A stretch of DNA of 6,851 nucleotides from Candidatus Omnitrophota bacterium (GTDB lineage Bacteria > Omnitrophota > Gorgyraeia > Gygaellales > Profunditerraquicolaceae). This document shows, one piece after another, positions 1 to 4,923 of the stretch. How positions within the stretch are numbered: the first letter of the stretch is position 1; each line of letters opens with the position of its first letter. The notes below the pieces were generated by a model. The model was given only the letters and a program-made list of their open reading frames with translations, was not told the DNA's origin and did not search any database. The stretch spans positions 1 to 6,851 of the forward strand of contig JAQTZX010000075.1 of NCBI GenBank assembly GCA_028687525.1, read 5' to 3'. A program made the position numbers and the translations under genes.

Positions 1-579
1 ATAACCTCCCTGTTGAATGTTCAGAAAAACGAAGTGCGGGATTTCTGGAGAGCAGCCTTTAAAGAACGCGTGGGAGAAAGCGACGAAAGGTTTCTCCGGG
101 GATCGCGCCATCATCTTGAAAGCATACCGGATAAAACGGGAATGATTTCAGATAAAACAAAAAAATATTCTTCGGAAGAACGCCTTATCCCCGTCTTCGA
201 TGCCTCCTGCGGAGCTCTCCTGGACTGGTCGGACGGAAGCTACCCTGCCGGGCATTACCCGAGAACCGAACCCGCCGACTCCAAAGATAAAAACGCTTTT
301 TATGTCCTGGCGCGCGGAGATCTGATGACCGGGCATGCCGATGACCGCCGAACCATATTTGACGGGGATCTCCTGCTGATCGAACCGGGAAAACCGGTAG
401 AAAACGGGGATATCGTCCTTTGCCGGTTCGATAACGGAGTGATTATAAAAAAATTCAAACATGAGGACGGACGGATACGGCTGATCCCCTTGAACGATAA
501 ATACCCGATCACCGATCTGACCGAAAAAGATAAATCCCGCGTATTCGCGATAACCGAGATAAAAAGAAAACTGCGCTGA
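1..579 (+). CDS. S24-family (LexA/CI-like) regulator, 5'-truncated, catalytic Ser replaced
   Basis: The reading frame is open back to base 1, so the gene is cut by the window edge. The TTG at 13 is the first possible start inside the window but is probably not the real one. The first visible residues (ITSLLNVQKNEVRDF) could be the end of a helix-turn-helix DNA-binding domain lying outside the window. Numbering from the TTG, residues 58-188 match the S24 peptidase fold of LexA, UmuD and phage repressors: a Cys-Gly pair at 66-67 where self-cleavage occurs, then FYVLARGDLM (about 96-105), DGDLLLIEP (117-125), NGDIV and IIKKF. The general-base lysine is present (K146), but the family's nucleophilic Ser of the GDSM/GMSM motif is Leu104 (codon CTG, 322-324). 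I infer a DNA-binding regulator that can no longer cleave itself. It converges on the next gene, and no promoter is visible. Confidence 0.8.
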   Translation: MTSLLNVQKNEVRDFWRAAFKERVGESDERFLRGSRHHLESIPDKTGMISDKTKKYSSEERLIPVFDASCGALLDWSDGSYPAGHYPRTEPADSKDKNAFYVLARGDLMTGHADDRRTIFDGDLLLIEPGKPVENGDIVLCRFDNGVIIKKFKHEDGRIRLIPLNDKYPITDLTEKDKSRVFAITEIKRKLR

Positions 580-677
580 TCTCCCCCCCTATTATCGCTC
601 TATATTCCCGATTTATCTACTTTACCATCCTGCGGCGTAGACGAAGGGCCTAAACTTTCACCGGTATTTTTCGTTGT

Positions 678-2258
678 TCAAATAATTATCTTACGTTCCT
701 CGTCTACTTCATTACGGAGTTGCTCTGCCGTAACTACTTTCTTTGTGGTAGGGCTGAAAAAGAGGGGATTCCGATCTCCGACTTGAAGAGTTCGATTAAG
801 CAGATTTCGAAATAAGTTAAGATAATCATCCTTTTTAGGATCATTGGAATGATACGCCGCGATGACCGCTTGAGCTAATATAGTGCCGCGGGTAGTCAGC
901 TCCGGTTTATTCAGCAGGTTAGCCCCCCGGAGTAAATTCAAACTTTCCCGAAATAAACTTTTCGCATCACCAAGCTTTGATTTTACGGCCAACCATCCTT
1001 GCGAGAAAAGTGCATAAAAATTTTCCGGTTTAACATTGAGCGCGCTCGCATAAGAACTCTTTGAAGCTTCATAATTTGCTTTTATATATTCAAGATTGCC
1101 TTTCAGAAGATACGCACGGACTAAAAGGTTCTGTTGGTTAGGATTCAGCTTCTTGCCGGAGTTTTTCAAATCATCGGTTTTCTTGATACAATCCTGGATC
1201 AAAGAATATGCGTCTTCTCTGTTATGAGCAAGATATGACTGAATCTCTGCGAGCGTCAAAGGCGAAAGTAGTTCCATGGGATCCTGGCCGAGGATCTCGT
1301 TTGCCCTTTCCAGGTATTCTTTAGCTTTCTCCAGACTTGCTTCGATCGTCATACCGTTCCGGCACCAATTCTTCTCGATCAACCCGAGAAAATGATGGCA
1401 AAACGCATACGGATTCCGGTGTCTGGTTGTCCGGACGCTTTCCCCCAATTTATCATAGACAGACTTGGCACGCTCCAGCAAATCAGAAGCGGCTATAATA
1501 TCATTATCATAAAATGCGCTGACCCCCAACTGATAACTCATCTCACCGAGCCTGCTCTGGTCGTCTATCTTGCTAAAAACAGACTTGGGAATGGTATCGA
1601 AGCTGGCCCGGGCAGCCTTCGCCAGATTACGCTGCTCATCGCTTATAGAAACCCATTCCAAGCGGGATAGCTTCTTAAATGGCTCGATTTCCACTTCTAT
1701 ACGGTCAAATTGCCCCATATAATCCTTAAAGTAACCTTTTAATGTTTCTTCCAACTCCTTTGCTTTCTTTATATATTCTTCCTTGGCTTCGGACTCTTTA
1801 ATCTGAATGGAAAACGCCTGTTTTACCGTATCGATTACCTGTCCAAGTTTGCCGAGACTTTCAATCTGTTTATCAAAAATATCCTGGAACCGGGATTCTT
1901 CCACCCGGCGTCTTTTAAACTCCGAAAACAGGGAAACGCCCTGAATAATACCGAAAATACCCAGAATAATATATAGAAACATCTGGACTTTCCCGAATAT
2001 CCGCTCAGAAACATCCGCTATGTTTTTGGATTCGGCAAACGCCTTTTCAGCGGTAATTTCGGCCCGCTGTGCCGTTTCCCGGACCTTTTCAACCTGTTCT
2101 AAAGCACGGAGAGAATCTTCTTTTGCTTGATTAGCCCGCTCAATGGATACATCCGGCGATTGTGCTGAAACGACAAATACCGGAGATATTACTAAAAATA
2201 ATAACACCAGGATAATAAAACGGCGGGAATGGTTTAAAATCAGCATCCGAGGGGCCAT
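678..2258 (-). CDS. Membrane-anchored coiled-coil and TPR-repeat protein, unknown function
   Basis: 526 residues, and I do not recognise a named family. The ATG at 2258 follows a good GGGAGG ribosome binding site (2265-2270) at 6 nt spacing. Residues 1-32 look like a signal peptide: SRR, then a hydrophobic run 14-30, ending VSA before Q33. Residues 35-90 are charged, Ala/Glu-rich and probably coiled coil. Residues 91-113 form a transmembrane helix followed by KRRR (115-118), which suggests the C-terminal part lies in the cytoplasm. A second helical, probably coiled region covers 120-195. From about 235 on, helix pairs of TPR type appear; the clearest are 376-411 (LKGNLEYIKANYEASKSSY...) and 415-445, with weaker ones at 240-272 and 287-325. 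TPR domains bind proteins, so a scaffold or sensing role is plausible but unproven. It has its own promoter and no operon partner. It could instead be anchored by an uncleaved N-terminal helix. Confidence 0.85.
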   Translation of the reverse strand: MAPRMLILNHSRRFIILVLLFLVISPVFVVSAQSPDVSIERANQAKEDSLRALEQVEKVRETAQRAEITAEKAFAESKNIADVSERIFGKVQMFLYIILGIFGIIQGVSLFSEFKRRRVEESRFQDIFDKQIESLGKLGQVIDTVKQAFSIQIKESEAKEEYIKKAKELEETLKGYFKDYMGQFDRIEVEIEPFKKLSRLEWVSISDEQRNLAKAARASFDTIPKSVFSKIDDQSRLGEMSYQLGVSAFYDNDIIAASDLLERAKSVYDKLGESVRTTRHRNPYAFCHHFLGLIEKNWCRNGMTIEASLEKAKEYLERANEILGQDPMELLSPLTLAEIQSYLAHNREDAYSLIQDCIKKTDDLKNSGKKLNPNQQNLLVRAYLLKGNLEYIKANYEASKSSYASALNVKPENFYALFSQGWLAVKSKLGDAKSLFRESLNLLRGANLLNKPELTTRGTILAQAVIAAYHSNDPKKDDYLNLFRNLLNRTLQVGDRNPLFFSPTTKKVVTAEQLRNEVDEERKIII

Positions 2259-2333
2259 TAATTTCCTCCCTGTTGGAAGAAAAATACTGCAGGAACTAAA
2301 AATGGAAACTGTGTGCGACTAACTTCTACATGA

Positions 2334-2362
2334 ATTCTACTCCGCGGCAGATATAGAATCAA
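2334..2362 (-). promoter_or_regulatory. Sigma-70-type promoter for the coiled-coil/TPR gene
   Basis: On the minus strand a -35 box TTGATT (2357-2362) is followed by a 17-nt spacer and a -10 box TAGAAT (2334-2339). These match TTGACA at 4 of 6 positions and TATAAT at 5 of 6, with ideal spacing. Transcription would start near 2327, giving a leader of about 70 nt before the ATG at 2258. The boxes lie just downstream (in minus-strand sense) of two hairpins that should stop transcription from the tRNA side, so the gene probably starts its own transcript here. Confidence 0.5.
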
Positions 2363-2378
2363 GCCTTTTTTTCAGAAT

Positions 2379-2431
2379 AAAAAACGGTCCTATTTTTATT
2401 GTTACAAAAAACAATTGAAAAATAGAACCGT
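2379..2431 (-). terminator. Intrinsic terminator-like hairpin with A/T-rich arms
   Basis: The 14-nt arms at 2384-2397 and 2418-2431 are complementary except for one C/A mismatch. The stem continues inward with ATTGTT (2398-2403) against AACAAT (2410-2415) after a 2-nt bulge, leaving a 6-nt loop. Read on the minus strand the stem is followed directly by a run of T (2384 down to 2379), the form of a Rho-independent terminator. It would end transcripts coming from tRNA-Ser before the promoter at 2334-2362. The arm bases AATAGAACCGTCCCC read like part of a dispersed palindromic repeat, so it may be a repeat unit that acts as a terminator. Confidence 0.6.
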
Positions 2432-2447
2432 CCCCTTTTTTAAAAAG

Positions 2448-2492
2448 GTAAAAAGGTGACAGTCACCAAGGGGGTGACAGTCACCTTTTTAC
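2448..2492. repeat. Inverted repeat of two GGTGACAGTCACC palindromes, likely bidirectional terminator
   Basis: The 20-nt arms 2448-2467 and 2473-2492 are complementary except at one central base and enclose a 5-nt loop. Each arm holds the same 13-nt palindrome (2455-2467 and 2473-2485). The stem is bordered by five A on one side (2450-2454) and five T on the other (2486-2490), so it has the shape of a terminator in both directions. It lies 20 nt past the 3' end of tRNA-Ser and is the most probable end of that transcript. The GTGACAGTCAC core recurs at 4898-4908. Confidence 0.7.
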
Positions 2493-2511
2493 TCCGAATT
2501 GGTATGTCATA

Positions 2512-2600
2512 CGGTGGGAGTGAGATTTGAACTCACGGTAAGGGTTACCCCCTACAGCAGTTTTCAAGACTGCCGCTTTCAGCCACTCAGCCATCCCACC
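2512..2600 (-). tRNA. tRNA-Ser(UGA), reads UCA codons
   Basis: 89 nt on the minus strand fold as a complete class II tRNA. The acceptor stem is GGTGGGA/TCCCACC with discriminator G. The D stem is GCT/AGC, and the anticodon stem is GCAGT/ACTGC around the loop CTTGAAA, giving anticodon TGA. The long variable arm is GTAGGGG-GTAA-CCCTTAC, and the T arm is GTGAG-TTCAAAT-CTCAC. The G discriminator and long variable arm are the usual identity elements for SerS. CCA is not encoded (TAT follows), so a CCA-adding enzyme must complete the end. A TATAGA box (2605-2610) sits just upstream, but I see no convincing -35 box. It could also be transcribed from the serS operon upstream. Spurious small proteins starting MAEWLKAAVLK come from this gene and should not be annotated. 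Confidence 0.97.
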
Positions 2601-2639
2601 ATAATCTATAACAATAATTTTTTCTGTTTGCTTCGCTGA

Positions 2640-2663
2640 TCGCAAAACTGCCGCTTTTTGCGA
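2640..2663. repeat. 8-bp stem hairpin at the edge of the insert
   Basis: TCGCAAAA (2640-2647) and TTTTGCGA (2656-2663) are perfectly complementary around an 8-nt loop. The hairpin straddles the junction of the tRNA-Ser fragment and the 125-bp insert, so it may have been created by the insertion. It lies 40 nt upstream of the intact tRNA-Ser in transcription sense. It has no following T run in either direction, so it is not a typical terminator. Confidence 0.4.
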
Positions 2664-2803
2664 CCCTCTACTACTTCTTGTTCGCAATTCCGCCTCTTGC
2701 TTATTACTCGGGCGGAATCCGCCCTATAGTTTAACGCTAGGGGCGGGATTCCGTCCCCTGCTCTTTTACAAGTGGGACGAAACAGCCACTCAGCCATCCC
2801 ACC
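2647..2803 (-). pseudogene. tRNA-Ser 5' fragment (nt 1-32), split by an insert
   Basis: Bases 2783-2803 are identical to the first 21 nt of the tRNA-Ser at 2580-2600. Bases 2647-2657 (AAAGCGGCAGT on the minus strand) equal nt 22-32 of the same tRNA. The two pieces are in the right order and orientation and separated by 125 nt, so together they form an uninterrupted copy of nt 1-32 except for the insert. The copy ends exactly at the last base of the 5' anticodon-stem strand. Beyond that I see no similarity, so no full tRNA can form. The most likely origin is a partial duplication of the neighbouring tRNA gene followed by insertion. The 21-nt match is certain; the 11-nt match could be chance but lies exactly where it should. 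Confidence 0.7.
2658..2782. mobile_element. 125-bp MITE-like insert in the tRNA-Ser fragment
   Basis: This is the segment between the two tRNA-Ser pieces. Its ends form an imperfect inverted repeat: TTTCGTCCCAC at one end and TTGCGACCCTC read inward from the other, 8 of 11 identical. Inside are two GC-rich palindromes, GGGCGGAATCCGCCC (2710-2724, perfect around one centre base) and GGGGCGGGATTCCGTCCCC (2740-2758, one bulge), which also resemble each other in inverted orientation. There is no credible coding sequence, so movement would need a transposase elsewhere. I see no clear target-site duplication. It could instead be a palindromic repeat unit that arose by another route. Confidence 0.45.
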
Positions 2804-2915
2804 TGATTTTTTTATGTTTGGGCCCGCTTCCTGTTTCGATGCCTTCGGGAAATGCGCCGTACAGTGAAAACCGTGCAGTTACCCGCAATCACAGGGGACA
2901 TTAAAAATTCCCCTC
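2804..2915. other. Gap with no recognised gene
   Basis: This stretch lies between the stop of the membrane-protein gene and the tRNA-Ser fragment. It contains only a short stem AGGGGA (2893-2898)/TCCCCT (2909-2914) with a 10-nt loop just past the stop codon. No T run follows it, so it is at best a weak 3' end. I see no open frame, promoter or RNA gene. Confidence 0.5.
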
Positions 2916-3626
2916 TTATGACGGCAAAAAAATCTGCTTAAAGATCGCATAAAAGATATCCCGGGCGATAACGTAGGCGCTGTTGAAAAAGTTTACGAAA
3001 GAAAACCGTTCGAAAATAAGGTTCAGCGAAAACGCCGCCAGGATTATATTCAGAATAAAGATAAAAGCGATGCCGAAAAGGTAATTGGCTTTTATGAAAT
3101 CCTGTTTTGCACGCAGGGTCTTGGCGGTAAAAATAATGTGGAGCGTCAAAGAGAAACCGAACAGATACATGAAATAATGGATCAGTTCCTCGTTTTTGAC
3201 GAAGAAAGACAGGATGCTGTATAAACAGCATATCACGATGGTATAAATAGGGAGCACATAAGGCGCGGTCTTGACCAGGGGCGCGAAGAATTTAAACGCC
3301 CATTCCAGTATCTTCTGGCCCCGTCGATAAATAATCACGGGTTCCCACAGGAAGTGATAAAAAACCAGAAAACTGATAACGCCCGCCCAGAAATTATCCT
3401 GCAGGGAACGGTTGACCAGCGTCAGTTCGCTCAGGAACGCGCGGGTAAAAGCGTACACGAACGCAAGGAGGCATACACCGCAGAAAAACTTGATAATGCT
3501 GAATATCCGGGACGAAAAATGCGACATCTTCCGTCCGAAAGCGCCGCCGCCTTCTCCTCCTCCGCCGAAGTCTTTCTCCGGTATATCTTTGAAAAATTCT
3601 TTCCTAGGAAATTCTCTCTTTTCCAT
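2916..3626 (-). CDS. Small multi-pass membrane protein, unknown function
   Basis: 236 residues, no family recognised. A charged N-terminal tail (1-36) contains a Gly-rich stretch (GGGGEGGG, 21-28). About five hydrophobic helices follow, near 41-61, 79-99, 121-143, 148-168 and 182-205, with basic loops such as YRRGQK (100-105) and KTLRAK (169-174). A further aromatic helix near the C-terminus may lie along the membrane. I see no catalytic motif. The ATG at 3626 lies inside the end of serS, giving a 23-nt overlap in another frame. GAGG 10 nt upstream is a weak ribosome site, so translation is probably coupled to serS. A later start at Met34 (3527) would remove the overlap and the glycine tail and cannot be excluded. 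Its place as last gene of the archease-rtcB-serS unit does not reveal its job. Confidence 0.85.
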   Translation of the reverse strand: MEKREFPRKEFFKDIPEKDFGGGGEGGGAFGRKMSHFSSRIFSIIKFFCGVCLLAFVYAFTRAFLSELTLVNRSLQDNFWAGVISFLVFYHFLWEPVIIYRRGQKILEWAFKFFAPLVKTAPYVLPIYTIVICCLYSILSFFVKNEELIHYFMYLFGFSLTLHIIFTAKTLRAKQDFIKANYLFGIAFIFILNIILAAFSLNLIFERFSFVNFFNSAYVIARDIFYAIFKQIFLPS

Positions 3627-4872
3627 TGAAGTATGGCCTCAAACACTCGGGAATCATGACGGTGCCGTCCGCCTGCTGGTAATTTTCCAGTATGGCGATG
3701 ACGGTACGGGCCATGGCGACCCCGGAGCCGTTCAAGGTATGCACGAATTCCAATTTCTTGTTTTCTTTTCTCCTGAAGCGGATATTCGCCCTGCGCGCCT
3801 GGAAACTCTCGAAATTGCTGCAACTGGATACTTCCAGCCATCGGTCCATTCCCGGCGCGTAGGCTTCCAGGTCATAGCATTTGGCCGCGGCAAAACTTAT
3901 ATCCTCGGTCGAAAGCATGAGCACCCGGTATGGGAGGCCAAGCATCTGCAGTACGGTTTCGGCGTTATTCACCAGTTTCTCCAGTTCATCGTAGGACGTT
4001 TCCGGCTTCACGAATTTCACCATTTCCACTTTGTCGAATTGATGCACACGTACCAGTCCTTTGGTATCTTTCCCGTAGGACCCCGCCTCTCTCCTGAAAC
4101 AGGCGCTGTAAGCGGTCAGGCAGGCCGGCAGGGCATCTTCTTCCAGTATCTCATCGTTGTATATATTGGTCACCGGGACTTCGGCTGTGGGAATAAGAAA
4201 AAGATCTTCGTCTTTAAGCTTGTACATATCTTCTTCCATTTTAGGCAGTTGCCCGGTACCGGTCATCGACCTGCGGTTGACCAGAAACGGCGGGAAGACC
4301 TCGGTATAGCCGTGTTTTCCGGTATGCAGGTCGAGCATGAAGTTGATGAGCGCGCGTTCAAGTTTCGCGCCCATGCCTTTGAAAAGGATAAAATTGGAGC
4401 CGCTGATCTTGGTTGCGCGGGCAAAATCTATTATATCCAGGCGCTGGGAGATATCGATATGGGTGAGGGGTTTGAAATCGAATTGCCGGGGGGTACCCCA
4501 GGTGCGCATGATCTGCGCTTTACTCGGGTCTCCCACGGGAACGGACTCGTGAGGAATATTGGGAATGGTCAAAAGGAAATCATCCACTTTTTCCTCATAC
4601 CCCTTGAATACATCTTCGAGCATACTGATCCTGCCGGAGATACCGCGCATGGATTCGATTTTCTCTTTGGCGTCTTTTTTCTCTTTTAATAATACGCTGA
4701 TCTCGTCATTGGCTTTGTTCCTCTGCGCGCGCAGTTCTTCGATCTCGGACAAAACCTTCCTGCGCTCATCATCGGCTTCCAGCAGCGGGCCGAGCGACAG
4801 GCTGGACTTACGGCTGCGCAGGGCTTTCTCCACGATCCCGGTATTCTCCCGTATGAATTTTATATCGAGCAT
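3604..4872 (-). CDS. serS: Seryl-tRNA synthetase (SerRS)
   Basis: Class II aminoacyl-tRNA synthetase that activates serine with ATP and charges tRNA-Ser in the cytoplasm. 422 residues, normal for the bacterial type. The N-terminal arm (about 25-100) is a long charged helical hairpin that in this family grips the variable arm of tRNA-Ser. The catalytic core shows the motif 1 region HGYTEVFPPFLV (187-198), TGTGQLPK (204-211), the serine-binding TAE (229-231), motif 2 FRREAGSYGKDTKGLVRVHQF (259-279), LEVSSCSN (346-353) and motif 3 with NGSGVAMAR (381-389). All key elements look intact. I chose the ATG at 4872 because a strong GAGGAGG site lies just upstream and the protein then begins MLDIKFIREN as in the family; a longer frame to 4908 would run through a palindrome. 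It is third in the archease-rtcB-serS-membrane protein series. Confidence 0.98.
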   Translation of the reverse strand: MLDIKFIRENTGIVEKALRSRKSSLSLGPLLEADDERRKVLSEIEELRAQRNKANDEISVLLKEKKDAKEKIESMRGISGRISMLEDVFKGYEEKVDDFLLTIPNIPHESVPVGDPSKAQIMRTWGTPRQFDFKPLTHIDISQRLDIIDFARATKISGSNFILFKGMGAKLERALINFMLDLHTGKHGYTEVFPPFLVNRRSMTGTGQLPKMEEDMYKLKDEDLFLIPTAEVPVTNIYNDEILEEDALPACLTAYSACFRREAGSYGKDTKGLVRVHQFDKVEMVKFVKPETSYDELEKLVNNAETVLQMLGLPYRVLMLSTEDISFAAAKCYDLEAYAPGMDRWLEVSSCSNFESFQARRANIRFRRKENKKLEFVHTLNGSGVAMARTVIAILENYQQADGTVMIPECLRPYFNGKERIS

Positions 4873-4876
4873 TATT

Positions 4877-4884
4877 GCCTCCTC
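4877..4884 (-). promoter_or_regulatory. Ribosome binding site that fixes the serS start
   Basis: GAGGAGGC on the minus strand, four bases before the ATG at 4872. It matches the anti-Shine-Dalgarno almost fully and decides against the upstream in-frame start at 4908. A 25-nt palindrome ends six bases before it on the upstream side, close enough for its hairpin to influence ribosome access. Confidence 0.8.
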
Positions 4885-4890
4885 ATGGGG

Positions 4891-4915
4891 CAAAATTGTG
4901 ACAGTCACAATTTTG
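4891..4915. repeat. 25-nt perfect palindrome in the rtcB-serS gap
   Basis: The 12-nt arms 4891-4902 (CAAAATTGTGAC) and 4904-4915 (GTCACAATTTTG) mirror each other exactly around the single base 4903. The core GTGACAGTCAC (4898-4908) is identical to that of the two palindromes beside tRNA-Ser (2456-2466 and 2474-2484). The outer bases differ (AAAATT/AATTTT here, AAAAAGG/CCTTTTT there) yet keep pairing. It occupies about half of the 51-nt gap between rtcB and serS. It could be an mRNA hairpin that tunes serS expression, a dimeric protein site, or a dispersed repeat unit. Confidence 0.75.
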
Positions 4916-4923
4916 TCAAAATC

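Noticed and set aside
5..15. An 11-nt direct repeat with 2265-2275 (CCTCCCTGTTG)
   Set aside because: One copy is coding on the plus strand and the other is a ribosome site on the minus strand. There is no extended similarity, so chance is the simplest explanation.
580..677. Expected terminator between the convergent S24 and TPR genes
   Set aside because: I found no stem with a following T run here. An 8-nt inverted repeat (637-644 with 700-707) has a 55-nt loop and reaches into coding sequence, so it was not called.
2481..2797. Two small minus-strand frames starting MAEWL
   Set aside because: They translate the tRNA-Ser gene and its 5' fragment. This is a common false protein in annotations.
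2580..2803. Phage or island attachment-site duplication at the tRNA
   Set aside because: The repeated part is the 5' end of the tRNA, there is no integrase, and only about 200 bp lie between the copies. A partial duplication with a small insert fits better.
3412..4689. A 425-codon open frame on the plus strand across serS
   Set aside because: It lies opposite the unmistakable serS, its predicted protein is low-complexity in places and unlike any family, and no ribosome site precedes it. It is a shadow of the serS codon pattern.
4896..4911. Possible CRP-type operator (TGTGA...TCACA) in the rtcB-serS gap
   Set aside because: The half-sites are separated by 3 bases instead of the 6 of the CRP consensus, and the same core recurs next to the tRNA as part of a terminator-like hairpin.
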